Shown here one piece after another: positions 17,001-25,035 of a stretch of 64,000 bases of DNA; positions within the stretch are counted from its first letter, which is position 1, and each line of letters opens with the position of its first letter. Under the pieces are notes generated by a model. It searched no databases. It saw only the letters and a list, made by a program, of their open reading frames with translations, and had not been told where the DNA came from. The position numbers were made by a program, and so were the translations under genes. The DNA is from an uncultured Collinsella sp. (GTDB lineage: Bacteria > Actinomycetota > Coriobacteriia > Coriobacteriales > Coriobacteriaceae): contig CAUCKA010000005.1 in the NCBI GenBank assembly GCA_958443265.1, positions 62,001 to 126,000 of the forward strand, in the 5' to 3' direction.

Positions 17001-17461
17001 GAACGGTATCTTTACCTATTTCTAACGATGCCCGGCCATAGAACTAACGCTCGCGACGCTATTACTAGCGTTCAATATTCTCACTCAACTGATAGGGATG
17101 CGTGAATAAGAATGATGGTGAGCTGAATATCATCGAATTCGGTCCAAAACGTGAGCTAGCTTCATTTATATACATAAAACCGTTTTACCTATGCAAATCT
17201 GAATCATGGATTTATAGATGCGATGGGGGATAATTTATAGGAAAAAGAGCGTTTACCTTTGAAAAGGTACTTTAGAGCGCCGAAGTGCATCATGGGGTAA
17301 TCACATGCGATATACCGTTCATCGCACTTTGTTGACCGTTCGGGGGCGAGGTGGAATTGCGGGTGGAATTTGGATATAACTAGAGCTGTCAGCAAGCAGC
17401 GCCCGTTACGGAAGGGCGCTGATAGATTCGGCCGAAAGGCCCGAAAGAAAGGTAGGAGGCC
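17001..17461 (+). promoter_or_regulatory. arcA promoter and leader region, first copy
   Basis: The 550-base gap between ppk and arcA is AT-rich and contains no gene that I can see. It has several ACCGTT/AACGGT boxes: GAACGGTAT (17001), AAAACCGTTTTA (17177-17188), ATACCGTTC (17312) and GACCGTTCGG (17334). A TTTGGATATAAC stretch (17369-17380) looks like an extended -10 element without a good -35, which suits an activated promoter. The leader then has two hairpins (17397-17421, and 17427-17445 with a GAAA loop) right before the GGTAGGAGG ribosome-binding site. The second arcA gene has the same arrangement at 20131-20537. Confidence 0.6.
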
Positions 17462-18704
17462 ATGACGAAAGGTCTGCACGTGCCTTCCGAGATCGGCAAG
17501 CTCAGGAAGGTCTGCCTGCACCGTCCCGGCGACGAGCTCCTCAACCTGCCGCCCGACGAGCTCGAGCGACTCCTGTTCGACGACGTCCCGTTCCTTGAGG
17601 TCGCGCAGCAGGAGCACGACACCTTCGCCCAGATCCTGAGGGACCAGGGCGTCGAGGTGCTCTACCTCGAGAACCTCGTCGCGGAGGTGTTCGACCAGGT
17701 CCCCGGCGCCCGCGCCGAGTTCACCGACCAGTACATCGCCGAGGCGGGCATCCGCGGCCAGCACATGCCGCAGATCGTCCGCGAGAAGCTGGACTCCATC
17801 GAGGACAACCTCGAGTTCGTCAAGAAGACCATGGCCGGCATGACCAAGGCCGAGATCGACATGCCCCTCACGGCGTCCACGACCCTCGACTCCCTGGTCA
17901 ACTCCGAGTCCGAGTCCGACCTGATCATCGACCCGATGCCCAACCTCTACTTCACCCGCGACCCGTTCGCGGTCGTCGGCGAGGGCGTCAACCTCAACCG
18001 CATGTACTCGGTCACCCGCAACCGCGAGACCCTGTACGGCAAGTACGTCTTCAAGTACCACCCCGACTACAAGGACGTCTCGCTGTACTTCCGCCGCGAC
18101 TGCCAGTTCCACACCGAGGGCGGCGACGTGCTGAACATCAACGAGAAGACCCTCGCCGTCGGCATCTCCCAGCGCACCCAGGCGGCCGCCATCGACGTCA
18201 TGGCCCAGAACATCTTCTGGAACTCCGACTCCAAGGTCGAGCGCATCCTGGCCTTCGACATCCCCGTCTCGCGCGCCTTCATGCACCTCGACACGGTCTT
18301 CACCCAGATCGACGTCGATAAGTTCACGATCCACCCCGCCATCATGGGCACCCTGCGCGTCTACGAGCTGACCGCCGGCAAGAACCCGGGCGACGTGAAC
18401 ATCCGCCTGATCGAGGACACCCTCGAGCACGTCCTGGAGGACGCCACCGGCGTCGACCAGGTCAAGCTGATCCCCTGCGGCGGCGGCGACCCGATCGCGG
18501 CCTCCCGCGAGCAGTGGAACGACGGCTCCAACACCCTGTGCGTCGAGCCCGGCAAGATCTGCGTCTACGCCCGCAACACCGTCACCAACGACGTGCTGTA
18601 CAAGGAGGGCCTGGACCTTCTCGTCGTGCCCTCCGCCGAGCTCTCCCGCGGCCGCGGCGGCCCGCGCTGCATGAGCATGCCCTTCTGGCGCGAGGACCTC
18701 TAAG
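17438..18704 (+). repeat. Duplicated arcA segment, copy 1
   Basis: From GGCCCGAAAGAAAGG at 17438 through the stop codon plus one base, this segment matches 20514-21780. The only difference I found is the single base before the ATG (C here, A there). Translations of all reading frames through the two segments agree, so silent changes are also absent. The flanks on both sides diverge sharply. This pattern fits a recent duplication or ongoing gene conversion. Confidence 0.9.
17462..18703 (+). CDS. arcA: Arginine deiminase, first copy
   Basis: Arginine deiminase hydrolyses arginine to citrulline and ammonia, the first step of fermentative arginine catabolism in the cytoplasm. The 413-residue protein has the full set of guanidino-modifying motifs: LKKVCLHRPG-like start (LRKVCLHRPGDEL), PNLYFTRDPFAVVG, FHTEGGDVLNI, the histidine region MHLDTVFTQID, and the C-terminal nucleophile Cys403 in RGGPRCMSMPF. 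The ribosome-binding site GGTAGGAGG ends 2 bases before the ATG. Codons are almost all G/C-ending, consistent with very high expression. The protein is identical to the product of 20538-21779. The next gene is an aminotransferase. Confidence 0.97.
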   Translation: MTKGLHVPSEIGKLRKVCLHRPGDELLNLPPDELERLLFDDVPFLEVAQQEHDTFAQILRDQGVEVLYLENLVAEVFDQVPGARAEFTDQYIAEAGIRGQHMPQIVREKLDSIEDNLEFVKKTMAGMTKAEIDMPLTASTTLDSLVNSESESDLIIDPMPNLYFTRDPFAVVGEGVNLNRMYSVTRNRETLYGKYVFKYHPDYKDVSLYFRRDCQFHTEGGDVLNINEKTLAVGISQRTQAAAIDVMAQNIFWNSDSKVERILAFDIPVSRAFMHLDTVFTQIDVDKFTIHPAIMGTLRVYELTAGKNPGDVNIRLIEDTLEHVLEDATGVDQVKLIPCGGGDPIAASREQWNDGSNTLCVEPGKICVYARNTVTNDVLYKEGLDLLVVPSAELSRGRGGPRCMSMPFWREDL

Positions 18705-18763
18705 GTTTTCAAAGACCCGTACAGGTCTTAATACAAACATCTAGCTGCCATTAGATGTCTCCC

Positions 18764-18798
18764 AATGGGACGGTGCGGTTCTTTCGCACCGTCCCATT
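18764..18798 (+). terminator. Terminator-like hairpin between arcA and the aminotransferase
   Basis: A perfect 14-bp stem (18764-18777 with 18785-18798) with a 7-base loop lies 60 bp after the arcA stop codon. The bases that follow (CATGTTTATTG) contain only a weak T-run, so it may reduce rather than stop transcription into the next gene. Confidence 0.65.
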
Positions 18799-18838
18799 CA
18801 TGTTTATTGACGCTAAATTAAGATCAGATAAGGTGGCC

Positions 18839-19963
18839 ATGGATATCAAGACAATTGGCGTTGAGGAATGGCTCAACGTTTGGGAGAAGAGTGCTACCTG
18901 GGATATCGCTCAGTCGACGATCTCGTCGCTGACCATGGGTGAGCTTCGCGCACTTGACGAGCAGGACGGTGCTACGTTCTACGAGCGCCTGGATCGCGAG
19001 AAGATGAATTACGGCTGGATCGAGGGTTCGCCGGAGTTTAAGGCCGAAGTCGCCAAGCTGTATCGTCGCGAGGTCAATCCCGATCACATTTTGCAGACCA
19101 ATGGCTGTACGGGTGCTAACCTCAATGCCATCATGGCTGTTGTCGAGCCCGGCGATCACGTGATTGCCGAGTGGCCTACCTATGCGCCGCTCTATGAGAT
19201 TCCGCGTACGCTCGGTGCCGAGGTCGAGTATTGGGAGCTTCGCGAGGAACTCGGCTGGAAGCCCGATATCGAGGAACTCAAGCGCTTGGTGCGTCCCAAT
19301 ACCAAGCTCATCTGCATCAACAACGCATCGAACCCCATCGGTACGGTGCTCGATGCCGATATGCTCGGCCAGATTGCCGAGATTGCCCGTTCGGTGGGCG
19401 CCTACGTGCTGTGCGACGAGGTGTATCTGCCGCTCGAAAACACTGAGTCCTTTATGTCGATGGTCGACGTGTACGAGAGGGCCATTGTCACCAACTCGTT
19501 GTCGAAGACCTATTCGACGCCTGCGGCCCGCGTGGGCTGGGTCGTGGCCGACGAAGAGGTGTCCAACCGCATCCGCACCTACCGCGATTACACCATGATC
19601 TGCGGCGGCGTGTTCAACGATGCCCTGGCGACCTATGTGCTTGAGCACAGGGACAAGATTCTCGAGCGTAACCGCAAGATCGTGCTTGGTAACCGCGATA
19701 TCGCGCAGGCTTGGATCGATACGCAGCATCGTGTTTCCTGGACGGCCCCGCAGGGCGTGTCCAGCTCGTTTATCCAGCTGGATATTCCCGAGGATGACGA
19801 GGAGTTCTGCAAGCGCCTGTTGGCCGAGAGGGGGGTGCTGCTGGTTCCCGGCAGCCGCTTTGAGCTTCCCTGCGGCGCGCGTCTGGGCTACTGCGCGAGC
19901 GAGGACATTCTCCGCGAGGGCCTGAGGCTTCTGGGCGAGGCGCTGGCGGAGTTTGATCGCTAG
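18839..19963 (+). CDS. PLP-dependent aminotransferase, class I/II, in the arginine locus
   Basis: This 374-residue protein has the aspartate aminotransferase fold. It shows the YGWIEGSPEFKAEVA segment, NGCTGANLNAIMAVVEPGDHVIAEWPTY for cofactor phosphate binding, NNASNPIGTVLD, CDEVYLPL with the PLP-pairing aspartate, and NSLSKTYSTPAARVGW with the Schiff-base lysine. I start it at ATG 18839 after AAGGTGG; the frame is open upstream but crosses the terminator hairpin. It lies between two identical arcA genes and ends in a strong terminator. A role in arginine, ornithine or citrulline metabolism is likely from position, but the substrate is not known. Confidence 0.88.
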   Translation: MDIKTIGVEEWLNVWEKSATWDIAQSTISSLTMGELRALDEQDGATFYERLDREKMNYGWIEGSPEFKAEVAKLYRREVNPDHILQTNGCTGANLNAIMAVVEPGDHVIAEWPTYAPLYEIPRTLGAEVEYWELREELGWKPDIEELKRLVRPNTKLICINNASNPIGTVLDADMLGQIAEIARSVGAYVLCDEVYLPLENTESFMSMVDVYERAIVTNSLSKTYSTPAARVGWVVADEEVSNRIRTYRDYTMICGGVFNDALATYVLEHRDKILERNRKIVLGNRDIAQAWIDTQHRVSWTAPQGVSSSFIQLDIPEDDEEFCKRLLAERGVLLVPGSRFELPCGARLGYCASEDILREGLRLLGEALAEFDR

Positions 19964-20012
19964 GATTCCGATGATCTTCGAGGGCCTTATCTAAATTGGC
20001 CGAAGATAATCG

Positions 20013-20052
20013 AAAACGGACCCGTTTCCCTAGGGGAGGCGGGTCCGTTTTT
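20013..20052 (+). terminator. Terminator after the aminotransferase
   Basis: AAAACGGACCC pairs with GGGTCCGTTTT, followed by further T residues, 50 bp after the stop codon. This has the classic intrinsic form. Confidence 0.9.
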
Positions 20053-20130
20053 CCATACCGAGAAGTCAAGTTGTTACAAATGGGGCCGTAAAGCGAGTCG
20101 GTATCCGCTGGGCCTTATACTGAGCTTCCG

Positions 20131-20537
20131 GTGAACGGTATCAAGCGTCTGGTAAACGGTAATTTGTTTACCAGAAATGAATAGGACAAACTTTTTTCTG
20201 AATAAAAATGAAAATGGTTGAGAGGTGGTACGAATCGCTAATTCTATTCATAGCTTTATTGGAAATATACAATTTGAGAGTGGTTTAACAAAGTTTAGTT
20301 CCATTTGATTTCTGGATTGAAAACGCGTTTAAGCACGTAAATACACTTTATTAAATCAAAGTGTGCCATGCGTGAAGTATATGTGTATGCCGTTCACCCC
20401 TCATATAAAACCGTTCGGGGGCGAGGTGGAAGTATGGACTGATTTTGGATATAAATATGTCGTCAGCAATAACGCCTCACACGGAGGGGCGCTAACGAAT
20501 CGGCCCTGACAAGGGCCCGAAAGAAAGGTAGGAGGCA
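20131..20537 (+). promoter_or_regulatory. arcA promoter and leader region, second copy
   Basis: The 574-base gap after the aminotransferase is AT-rich and contains no gene that I can see. It carries the same kind of boxes as the first arcA leader: GAACGGTAT (20133), AAACGGTAA (20154), ATGCCGTTCACC (20387) and AAAACCGTTCGG (20407). The segment CCGTTCGGGGGCGAGGTGGA and the later TTTGGATATAA (about 20444-20454) are shared with the first copy. Two leader hairpins occupy the same places but differ in bases, including one with GGCCCT/AGGGCC pairing (about 20502-20519). Confidence 0.6.
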
Positions 20538-21780
20538 ATGACGAAAGGTCTGCACGTGCCTTCCGAGATCGGCAAGCTCAGGAAGGTCTGCCTGCACCGT
20601 CCCGGCGACGAGCTCCTCAACCTGCCGCCCGACGAGCTCGAGCGACTCCTGTTCGACGACGTCCCGTTCCTTGAGGTCGCGCAGCAGGAGCACGACACCT
20701 TCGCCCAGATCCTGAGGGACCAGGGCGTCGAGGTGCTCTACCTCGAGAACCTCGTCGCGGAGGTGTTCGACCAGGTCCCCGGCGCCCGCGCCGAGTTCAC
20801 CGACCAGTACATCGCCGAGGCGGGCATCCGCGGCCAGCACATGCCGCAGATCGTCCGCGAGAAGCTGGACTCCATCGAGGACAACCTCGAGTTCGTCAAG
20901 AAGACCATGGCCGGCATGACCAAGGCCGAGATCGACATGCCCCTCACGGCGTCCACGACCCTCGACTCCCTGGTCAACTCCGAGTCCGAGTCCGACCTGA
21001 TCATCGACCCGATGCCCAACCTCTACTTCACCCGCGACCCGTTCGCGGTCGTCGGCGAGGGCGTCAACCTCAACCGCATGTACTCGGTCACCCGCAACCG
21101 CGAGACCCTGTACGGCAAGTACGTCTTCAAGTACCACCCCGACTACAAGGACGTCTCGCTGTACTTCCGCCGCGACTGCCAGTTCCACACCGAGGGCGGC
21201 GACGTGCTGAACATCAACGAGAAGACCCTCGCCGTCGGCATCTCCCAGCGCACCCAGGCGGCCGCCATCGACGTCATGGCCCAGAACATCTTCTGGAACT
21301 CCGACTCCAAGGTCGAGCGCATCCTGGCCTTCGACATCCCCGTCTCGCGCGCCTTCATGCACCTCGACACGGTCTTCACCCAGATCGACGTCGATAAGTT
21401 CACGATCCACCCCGCCATCATGGGCACCCTGCGCGTCTACGAGCTGACCGCCGGCAAGAACCCGGGCGACGTGAACATCCGCCTGATCGAGGACACCCTC
21501 GAGCACGTCCTGGAGGACGCCACCGGCGTCGACCAGGTCAAGCTGATCCCCTGCGGCGGCGGCGACCCGATCGCGGCCTCCCGCGAGCAGTGGAACGACG
21601 GCTCCAACACCCTGTGCGTCGAGCCCGGCAAGATCTGCGTCTACGCCCGCAACACCGTCACCAACGACGTGCTGTACAAGGAGGGCCTGGACCTTCTCGT
21701 CGTGCCCTCCGCCGAGCTCTCCCGCGGCCGCGGCGGCCCGCGCTGCATGAGCATGCCCTTCTGGCGCGAGGACCTCTAAG
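20514..21780 (+). repeat. Duplicated arcA segment, copy 2
   Basis: This is the second copy of the segment at 17438-18704. It covers 23 bases of leader with the ribosome-binding site, one differing base, the whole arcA gene and one base after the stop codon. Identity ends abruptly on both sides. Confidence 0.9.
20538..21779 (+). CDS. arcA: Arginine deiminase, second identical copy
   Basis: This 413-residue protein is identical to that of the first arcA gene, including Cys403 in RGGPRCMSMPF. The coding sequence also appears identical base for base, which is unusual for two copies 3 kb apart whose flanks differ. This copy is followed 105 bp downstream by arcB and then by the antiporter gene, so it is the one placed to head the catabolic operon. 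Its leader boxes and hairpins mirror those of copy 1, so both are probably induced together. Confidence 0.97.
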   Translation: MTKGLHVPSEIGKLRKVCLHRPGDELLNLPPDELERLLFDDVPFLEVAQQEHDTFAQILRDQGVEVLYLENLVAEVFDQVPGARAEFTDQYIAEAGIRGQHMPQIVREKLDSIEDNLEFVKKTMAGMTKAEIDMPLTASTTLDSLVNSESESDLIIDPMPNLYFTRDPFAVVGEGVNLNRMYSVTRNRETLYGKYVFKYHPDYKDVSLYFRRDCQFHTEGGDVLNINEKTLAVGISQRTQAAAIDVMAQNIFWNSDSKVERILAFDIPVSRAFMHLDTVFTQIDVDKFTIHPAIMGTLRVYELTAGKNPGDVNIRLIEDTLEHVLEDATGVDQVKLIPCGGGDPIAASREQWNDGSNTLCVEPGKICVYARNTVTNDVLYKEGLDLLVVPSAELSRGRGGPRCMSMPFWREDL

Positions 21781-21791
21781 TCTTTCCGTTT

Positions 21792-21820
21792 CCGGTGCGG
21801 TCCCCCTACAACCGCACCGG
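21792..21820 (+). terminator. Hairpin between arcA and arcB
   Basis: CCGGTGCGGT and ACCGCACCGG form a perfect 10-bp stem with a 9-base loop, followed at once by a second small hairpin (GCCCGTT AA ACGGGC, about 21825-21839). There is no T-run, so it is more likely an mRNA processing or stabilising element, or a partial attenuator, than a full terminator. Confidence 0.55.
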
Positions 21821-21884
21821 CTTCGCCCGTTAAACGGGCAACACTAATACTTACGTAATTCATTTCTTCGAAAGGAATCGAACC

Positions 21885-22880
21885 ATGGGTGTTAACCTCT
21901 CCGGCCGTAGCTTCCTCAAGCTTCTCGACCTCACCACCGAGGAGATCGAGTACCTGCTCAAGCTCTCCAAGAACTTCAAGGACATGAAGCGCGCTGGCGT
22001 TCCGCACCGCTATCTCGAGGGCAAGAACATCGTTCTGCTCTTCCAGAAGACCTCCACTCGTACCCGCTGCGCCTTCGAGGTCGGCGGCATGGATCTGGGC
22101 ATGGGCGTCACCTACCTCGATCCGGGTTCGTCGCAGATGGGCAAGAAGGAGTCCATCGAGGACACCGCCCGCGTTCTCGGCCGCATGTATGACGGCATCG
22201 AGTTCCGCGGCTTTGCCCAGGACGACGTCGAGGAGCTCGCTGCTAAGTCCGGCGTGCCCGTGTGGAACGGTCTGACCACTGAGTGGCATCCCACCCAGAT
22301 GCTCGCCGACATCCTGACCGTCCAGGAGAACTTCAACTACGACATCAAGGGCAAGACCCTCGTCTTCATGGGCGACTGCAAGAACAACGTCGCTCGCTCC
22401 CTCATGGTCGTCTGCTCCAAGCTCGGCATGAACTTCGTGGCCTGCGGCCCCGAGGAGTGCATGCCCGCCGACGACGTCATCGAGGCCTGCAAGCCCATCG
22501 CCGAGGCCAACGGCTGCACCATCAAGCTGACCACCGACGTCAAGGACGGCGTCACCGGTGCCGACGTTATCTACACCGACGTGTGGGTCTCCATGGGCGA
22601 GCCCGACGAGGTCTGGGCCGAGCGCATCGCTCAGCTCACCCCGTATCGTGTTACCTCTGAGGTCATGGCTATGGCCAACCCGGGTGCCATCTTCCTGCAC
22701 TGCCTGCCCAGCTTCCACGACACCAACACCACGATTGGCGCAGAGAAGTGCGAGCAGTTCGGCATCACCGAGCAGGAGGTCACCGACGAGGTCTTCGAGA
22801 GCCCCGCTTCCAAGGTCTTCGACGAGGCCGAGAACCGCATGCACACCATCAAGGCTGTCATGTACGCTACGCTCAAGTAA
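21885..22880 (+). CDS. arcB: Ornithine carbamoyltransferase, catabolic context
   Basis: This enzyme splits citrulline with phosphate into ornithine and carbamoyl phosphate in the arginine deiminase pathway. The 331-residue protein has the carbamoyl phosphate motif FQKTSTRTRCAFEVG, HPTQ in EWHPTQMLADI, the ornithine-site region VWVSMGEP and the catalytic cysteine in FLHCLPSFHD. A GAAAGGA box precedes ATG 21885. The position downstream of arcA and upstream of the antiporter supports the catabolic role rather than biosynthesis. No carbamate kinase gene (arcC) follows, so the carbamoyl phosphate must be used by an enzyme encoded elsewhere. Confidence 0.95.
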   Translation: MGVNLSGRSFLKLLDLTTEEIEYLLKLSKNFKDMKRAGVPHRYLEGKNIVLLFQKTSTRTRCAFEVGGMDLGMGVTYLDPGSSQMGKKESIEDTARVLGRMYDGIEFRGFAQDDVEELAAKSGVPVWNGLTTEWHPTQMLADILTVQENFNYDIKGKTLVFMGDCKNNVARSLMVVCSKLGMNFVACGPEECMPADDVIEACKPIAEANGCTIKLTTDVKDGVTGADVIYTDVWVSMGEPDEVWAERIAQLTPYRVTSEVMAMANPGAIFLHCLPSFHDTNTTIGAEKCEQFGITEQEVTDEVFESPASKVFDEAENRMHTIKAVMYATLK

Positions 22881-22896
22881 GAGCATCTAGCATCTC

Positions 22897-22932
22897 GCTC
22901 GGGGTGCATTGCTGCGCACCCCGAGCGCTTTT
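22897..22932 (+). terminator. Terminator after arcB
   Basis: GCTCGGGGTGC (22897-22907) pairs perfectly with GCACCCCGAGC (22916-22926), followed by GCTTTTGT. It separates arcB from the antiporter gene, although read-through is likely in such loci. Confidence 0.85.
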
Positions 22933-23027
22933 GTCTGGTAAAAATCTCGCACCGAGCGACATGCACGGCACGGAAGAGCCGCTTCGGGTGAGATCAGTAA
23001 ATGATTTATGAAGGGGGGATGAGAACT

Positions 23028-24506
23028 ATGACTGAGACCGCTAAGAAAAAGCGCGGTATGCCTTCATCGTTCACCATTCTTCTTGCTCTGCTGGCAATCG
23101 TCGCGGTTGTTACCGTTATCGTCTCCGGTACGTCCGGTGGCGAGGTTACCGCTGCCCGCCTGAGCGATTTCTGCACCGCCCCGGTCAAGGGCTTCGCTGA
23201 CGCTCTGCCCGTCTGCCTCTTCGTTATGATCCTCGGCGGCTTCCTCGGCATGATGACCGAGACCGGCGCCCTGGACAACGGCATTGCCGTTCTGGTGCAG
23301 AAGCTTAAGGGCAATGAGATCATGCTCATTCCCGTGCTGATGCTCATCTTCTCCCTCGGTGGTACCACCTATGGTATGTGCGAGGAGACCGTTCCCTTCT
23401 ACGCCCTGCTCGCCGCTACCATGATGGCTGCTGGCTTCGACCCCATGGTCGGCGCCGCTACCGTCCTGCTCGGCGCTGGCTGCGGCTGCCTCGGCTCCAC
23501 GGTTAACCCGTTCGCCGTCGGCGCTGCCGTCGACGCTCTGACCGGTGTTGGCATTGAGGTCAACCAGTCCATCATCATCGGCCTCGGTGCCGTCCTGTGG
23601 ATTGTTACCACTGCCATGTCCATCTTCTTCGTCATGAGCTATGCCAAGAAGGTCAAGGCTGACAAGGGTTCCACCATCCTTTCGATGCAGGAGCTCAAGG
23701 ACGCCGAAGAGGCTCACGGCAAGGCTGCTTCCGAGGTTAACAAGGAGGTCAAGCTCACCGGTCGTCAGAAGGGTGTTCTGATCGCCTTTGCCTTCACCTT
23801 CGTCGTCATGATCGTCGGCTTCATCCCGCTGGCCGACCTCAACGAGGGCGTCGCCAACTTCTTCGATGCTGGCGCTGTCTATGACGCCGACGGTAACGCC
23901 ATCGTTCAGGGCTGGTCTGCCCTGATCACCGGCCTGCCCATTGGCCAGTGGTACTTCGACGAGGCTTCCACCTGGTTCTTCCTCATGGCTATCCTGATCG
24001 GTATCATCGGTGGCCTCTCCGAGAAGCAGATCGTCAACACCTTCATCACCGGCGCTGCCGACATGATGTCCGTTGTCCTCGTCATCGCTCTTGCCCGTGG
24101 TATCTCCGTCCTCATGGCTAGCACCGGCCTCGACGTCTACGTCCTCGACGCTGCCGCCAATGCTCTGGCTGGCCTGTCCGGCGTGATCTTCGCTCCCATG
24201 AGCTTCCTGGTCTACTTCGGCCTGTCCTTCCTGATCCCCTCGACCTCCGGTATGGCTACTGTCTCCATGCCCATCATGGGACCGCTGGCTGTTAAGCTCG
24301 GCTTCTCGCCCGAGGTCATGGTCATGATCTTCTCCGCCGCCATCGGCGTCGTGAACCTGTTCACCCCGACCTCCGGCGCCATCATGGGCGGTCTTGCCCT
24401 GGCCAAGATCGAGTGGACGACCTGGCTCAAGTTTGCTCTCAAGCTCATCGTCGCTCTCTCCGTCGTCTGCGCCGTCATCCTGACCATCGCTTGCGTGATG
24501 CTCTAA
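23028..24506 (+). CDS. YfcC-family arginine/ornithine antiporter-like transporter
   Basis: This 492-residue membrane protein has about 12 hydrophobic segments and the YfcC/C4-dicarboxylate-type features. There is an early FVMILGGFLGMMTETGALDNGI segment, GGTTYGMCEETVPFY, and LLGAGCGCLGSTVNPFAVG. In the second half it has FLIPSTSGMATVSMPIM and LFTPTSGAIMGGLALA. Members of this family occur in arginine deiminase loci and are thought to exchange arginine for ornithine; the substrate here is inferred from the arcA-arcB context. I start it at ATG 23028 after AAGGGGGG (23011-23018). ATG 23001 and 23019 are in frame but poorly placed relative to that box. Confidence 0.88.
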   Translation: MTETAKKKRGMPSSFTILLALLAIVAVVTVIVSGTSGGEVTAARLSDFCTAPVKGFADALPVCLFVMILGGFLGMMTETGALDNGIAVLVQKLKGNEIMLIPVLMLIFSLGGTTYGMCEETVPFYALLAATMMAAGFDPMVGAATVLLGAGCGCLGSTVNPFAVGAAVDALTGVGIEVNQSIIIGLGAVLWIVTTAMSIFFVMSYAKKVKADKGSTILSMQELKDAEEAHGKAASEVNKEVKLTGRQKGVLIAFAFTFVVMIVGFIPLADLNEGVANFFDAGAVYDADGNAIVQGWSALITGLPIGQWYFDEASTWFFLMAILIGIIGGLSEKQIVNTFITGAADMMSVVLVIALARGISVLMASTGLDVYVLDAAANALAGLSGVIFAPMSFLVYFGLSFLIPSTSGMATVSMPIMGPLAVKLGFSPEVMVMIFSAAIGVVNLFTPTSGAIMGGLALAKIEWTTWLKFALKLIVALSVVCAVILTIACVML

Positions 24507-24592
24507 GTACCCTTTGGGTACCCCACGGAAACCATGACGATCCTGTAAAGGATCACCTGGTCATCGTCTGTCCGGTGGGGTAACCCCACCGG
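24507..24592 (+). other. Alternative RNA hairpins after the antiporter gene
   Basis: GTACCC/GGGTAC (24507-24521) overlaps the stop codon's last bases. TACCCCAC (24519-24526) can pair with GTGGGGTA (24575-24582), but the latter also forms a perfect 9-bp stem with its right neighbour (CCGGTGGGG TAA CCCCACCGG, 24572-24592). A third hairpin (GATCC/GGATC) lies between. The two pairings exclude each other, as in attenuators. No T-run follows. Confidence 0.55.
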
Positions 24593-24608
24593 TAGACTCC
24601 TACCTTTA

Positions 24609-24675
24609 GCCTCCTCCCGTTCCGTGCGCGGGGGGAGGCGCTCTTGTGTTCCGGCGTTTTACCAAACGCCGGAAC
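24609..24675. terminator. Two stacked hairpins in the gap before the DUF1846 gene
   Basis: A GCCTCC/GGAGGC stem (24609-24639) is followed by GCTCTTGT. A perfect 12-bp stem, GTTCCGGCGTTT with AAACGCCGGAAC (24648-24659 with 24664-24675), comes next. They are the first parts of a 529-base stretch without a gene. The rest of that stretch holds element D, an AT-rich tract and a promoter box. Confidence 0.6.
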
Positions 24676-24688
24676 CACTCGACGCTGC

Positions 24689-24785
24689 AAGCCCGCCAGA
24701 GCGGCAATCTGACGTTCAATCGTCGGGCATGGCCAAAAGGCCTATGCCCTCCTCTTCACGTCACCTTGCTCGCTCTGGCGGGCTT
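24689..24785. repeat. Nested palindrome element D (15-bp outer stem)
   Basis: AAGCCCGCCAGAGCG (24689-24703) is a perfect reverse complement of 24771-24785. Inside, GGGCATGGCC pairs with GGCCTATGCCC (24725-24749, one bulge, loop AAAA). The plan matches elements A, B, C and F, with unrelated bases. Confidence 0.75.
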
Positions 24786-24990
24786 TCGCTGACTTATGCT
24801 CCACCTGCGACGTTTCCATTATTGATACAAAGGCCAGGTTTGTTTGAACCAAAAAGGGGAAGTTGCGGTGGAATAGTTCCCGTTTGGCCGTCTTGAGGGG
24901 TTAAACAGGAGCTATTTCATCGCAACTTATCGATGGCGTGTTTGGTTGGTGCCTGTTGATGGTTTGGGTATCGGGGAGGGCGGGCTCCGT

Positions 24991-24996
24991 TATAAT
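24991..24996 (+). promoter_or_regulatory. Putative -10 box of the DUF1846 gene
   Basis: A consensus TATAAT lies 40 bp upstream of ATG 25036. No convincing -35 hexamer is found at the normal spacing. Confidence 0.5.
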
Positions 24997-25035
24997 CGCC
25001 TAGAACATTAAATGGAAACGGGACGGGAGCCATAC

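Noticed and set aside
20463..22886. An 807-codon open frame on the minus strand across arcA and arcB (and a 502-codon one at 17204-18712)
   Set aside because: It is antisense to arcA/arcB, whose strong G/C-ending codon bias removes stops from the opposite frame. The translation is low-complexity (V, D, L, G, H) and matches no family I know.
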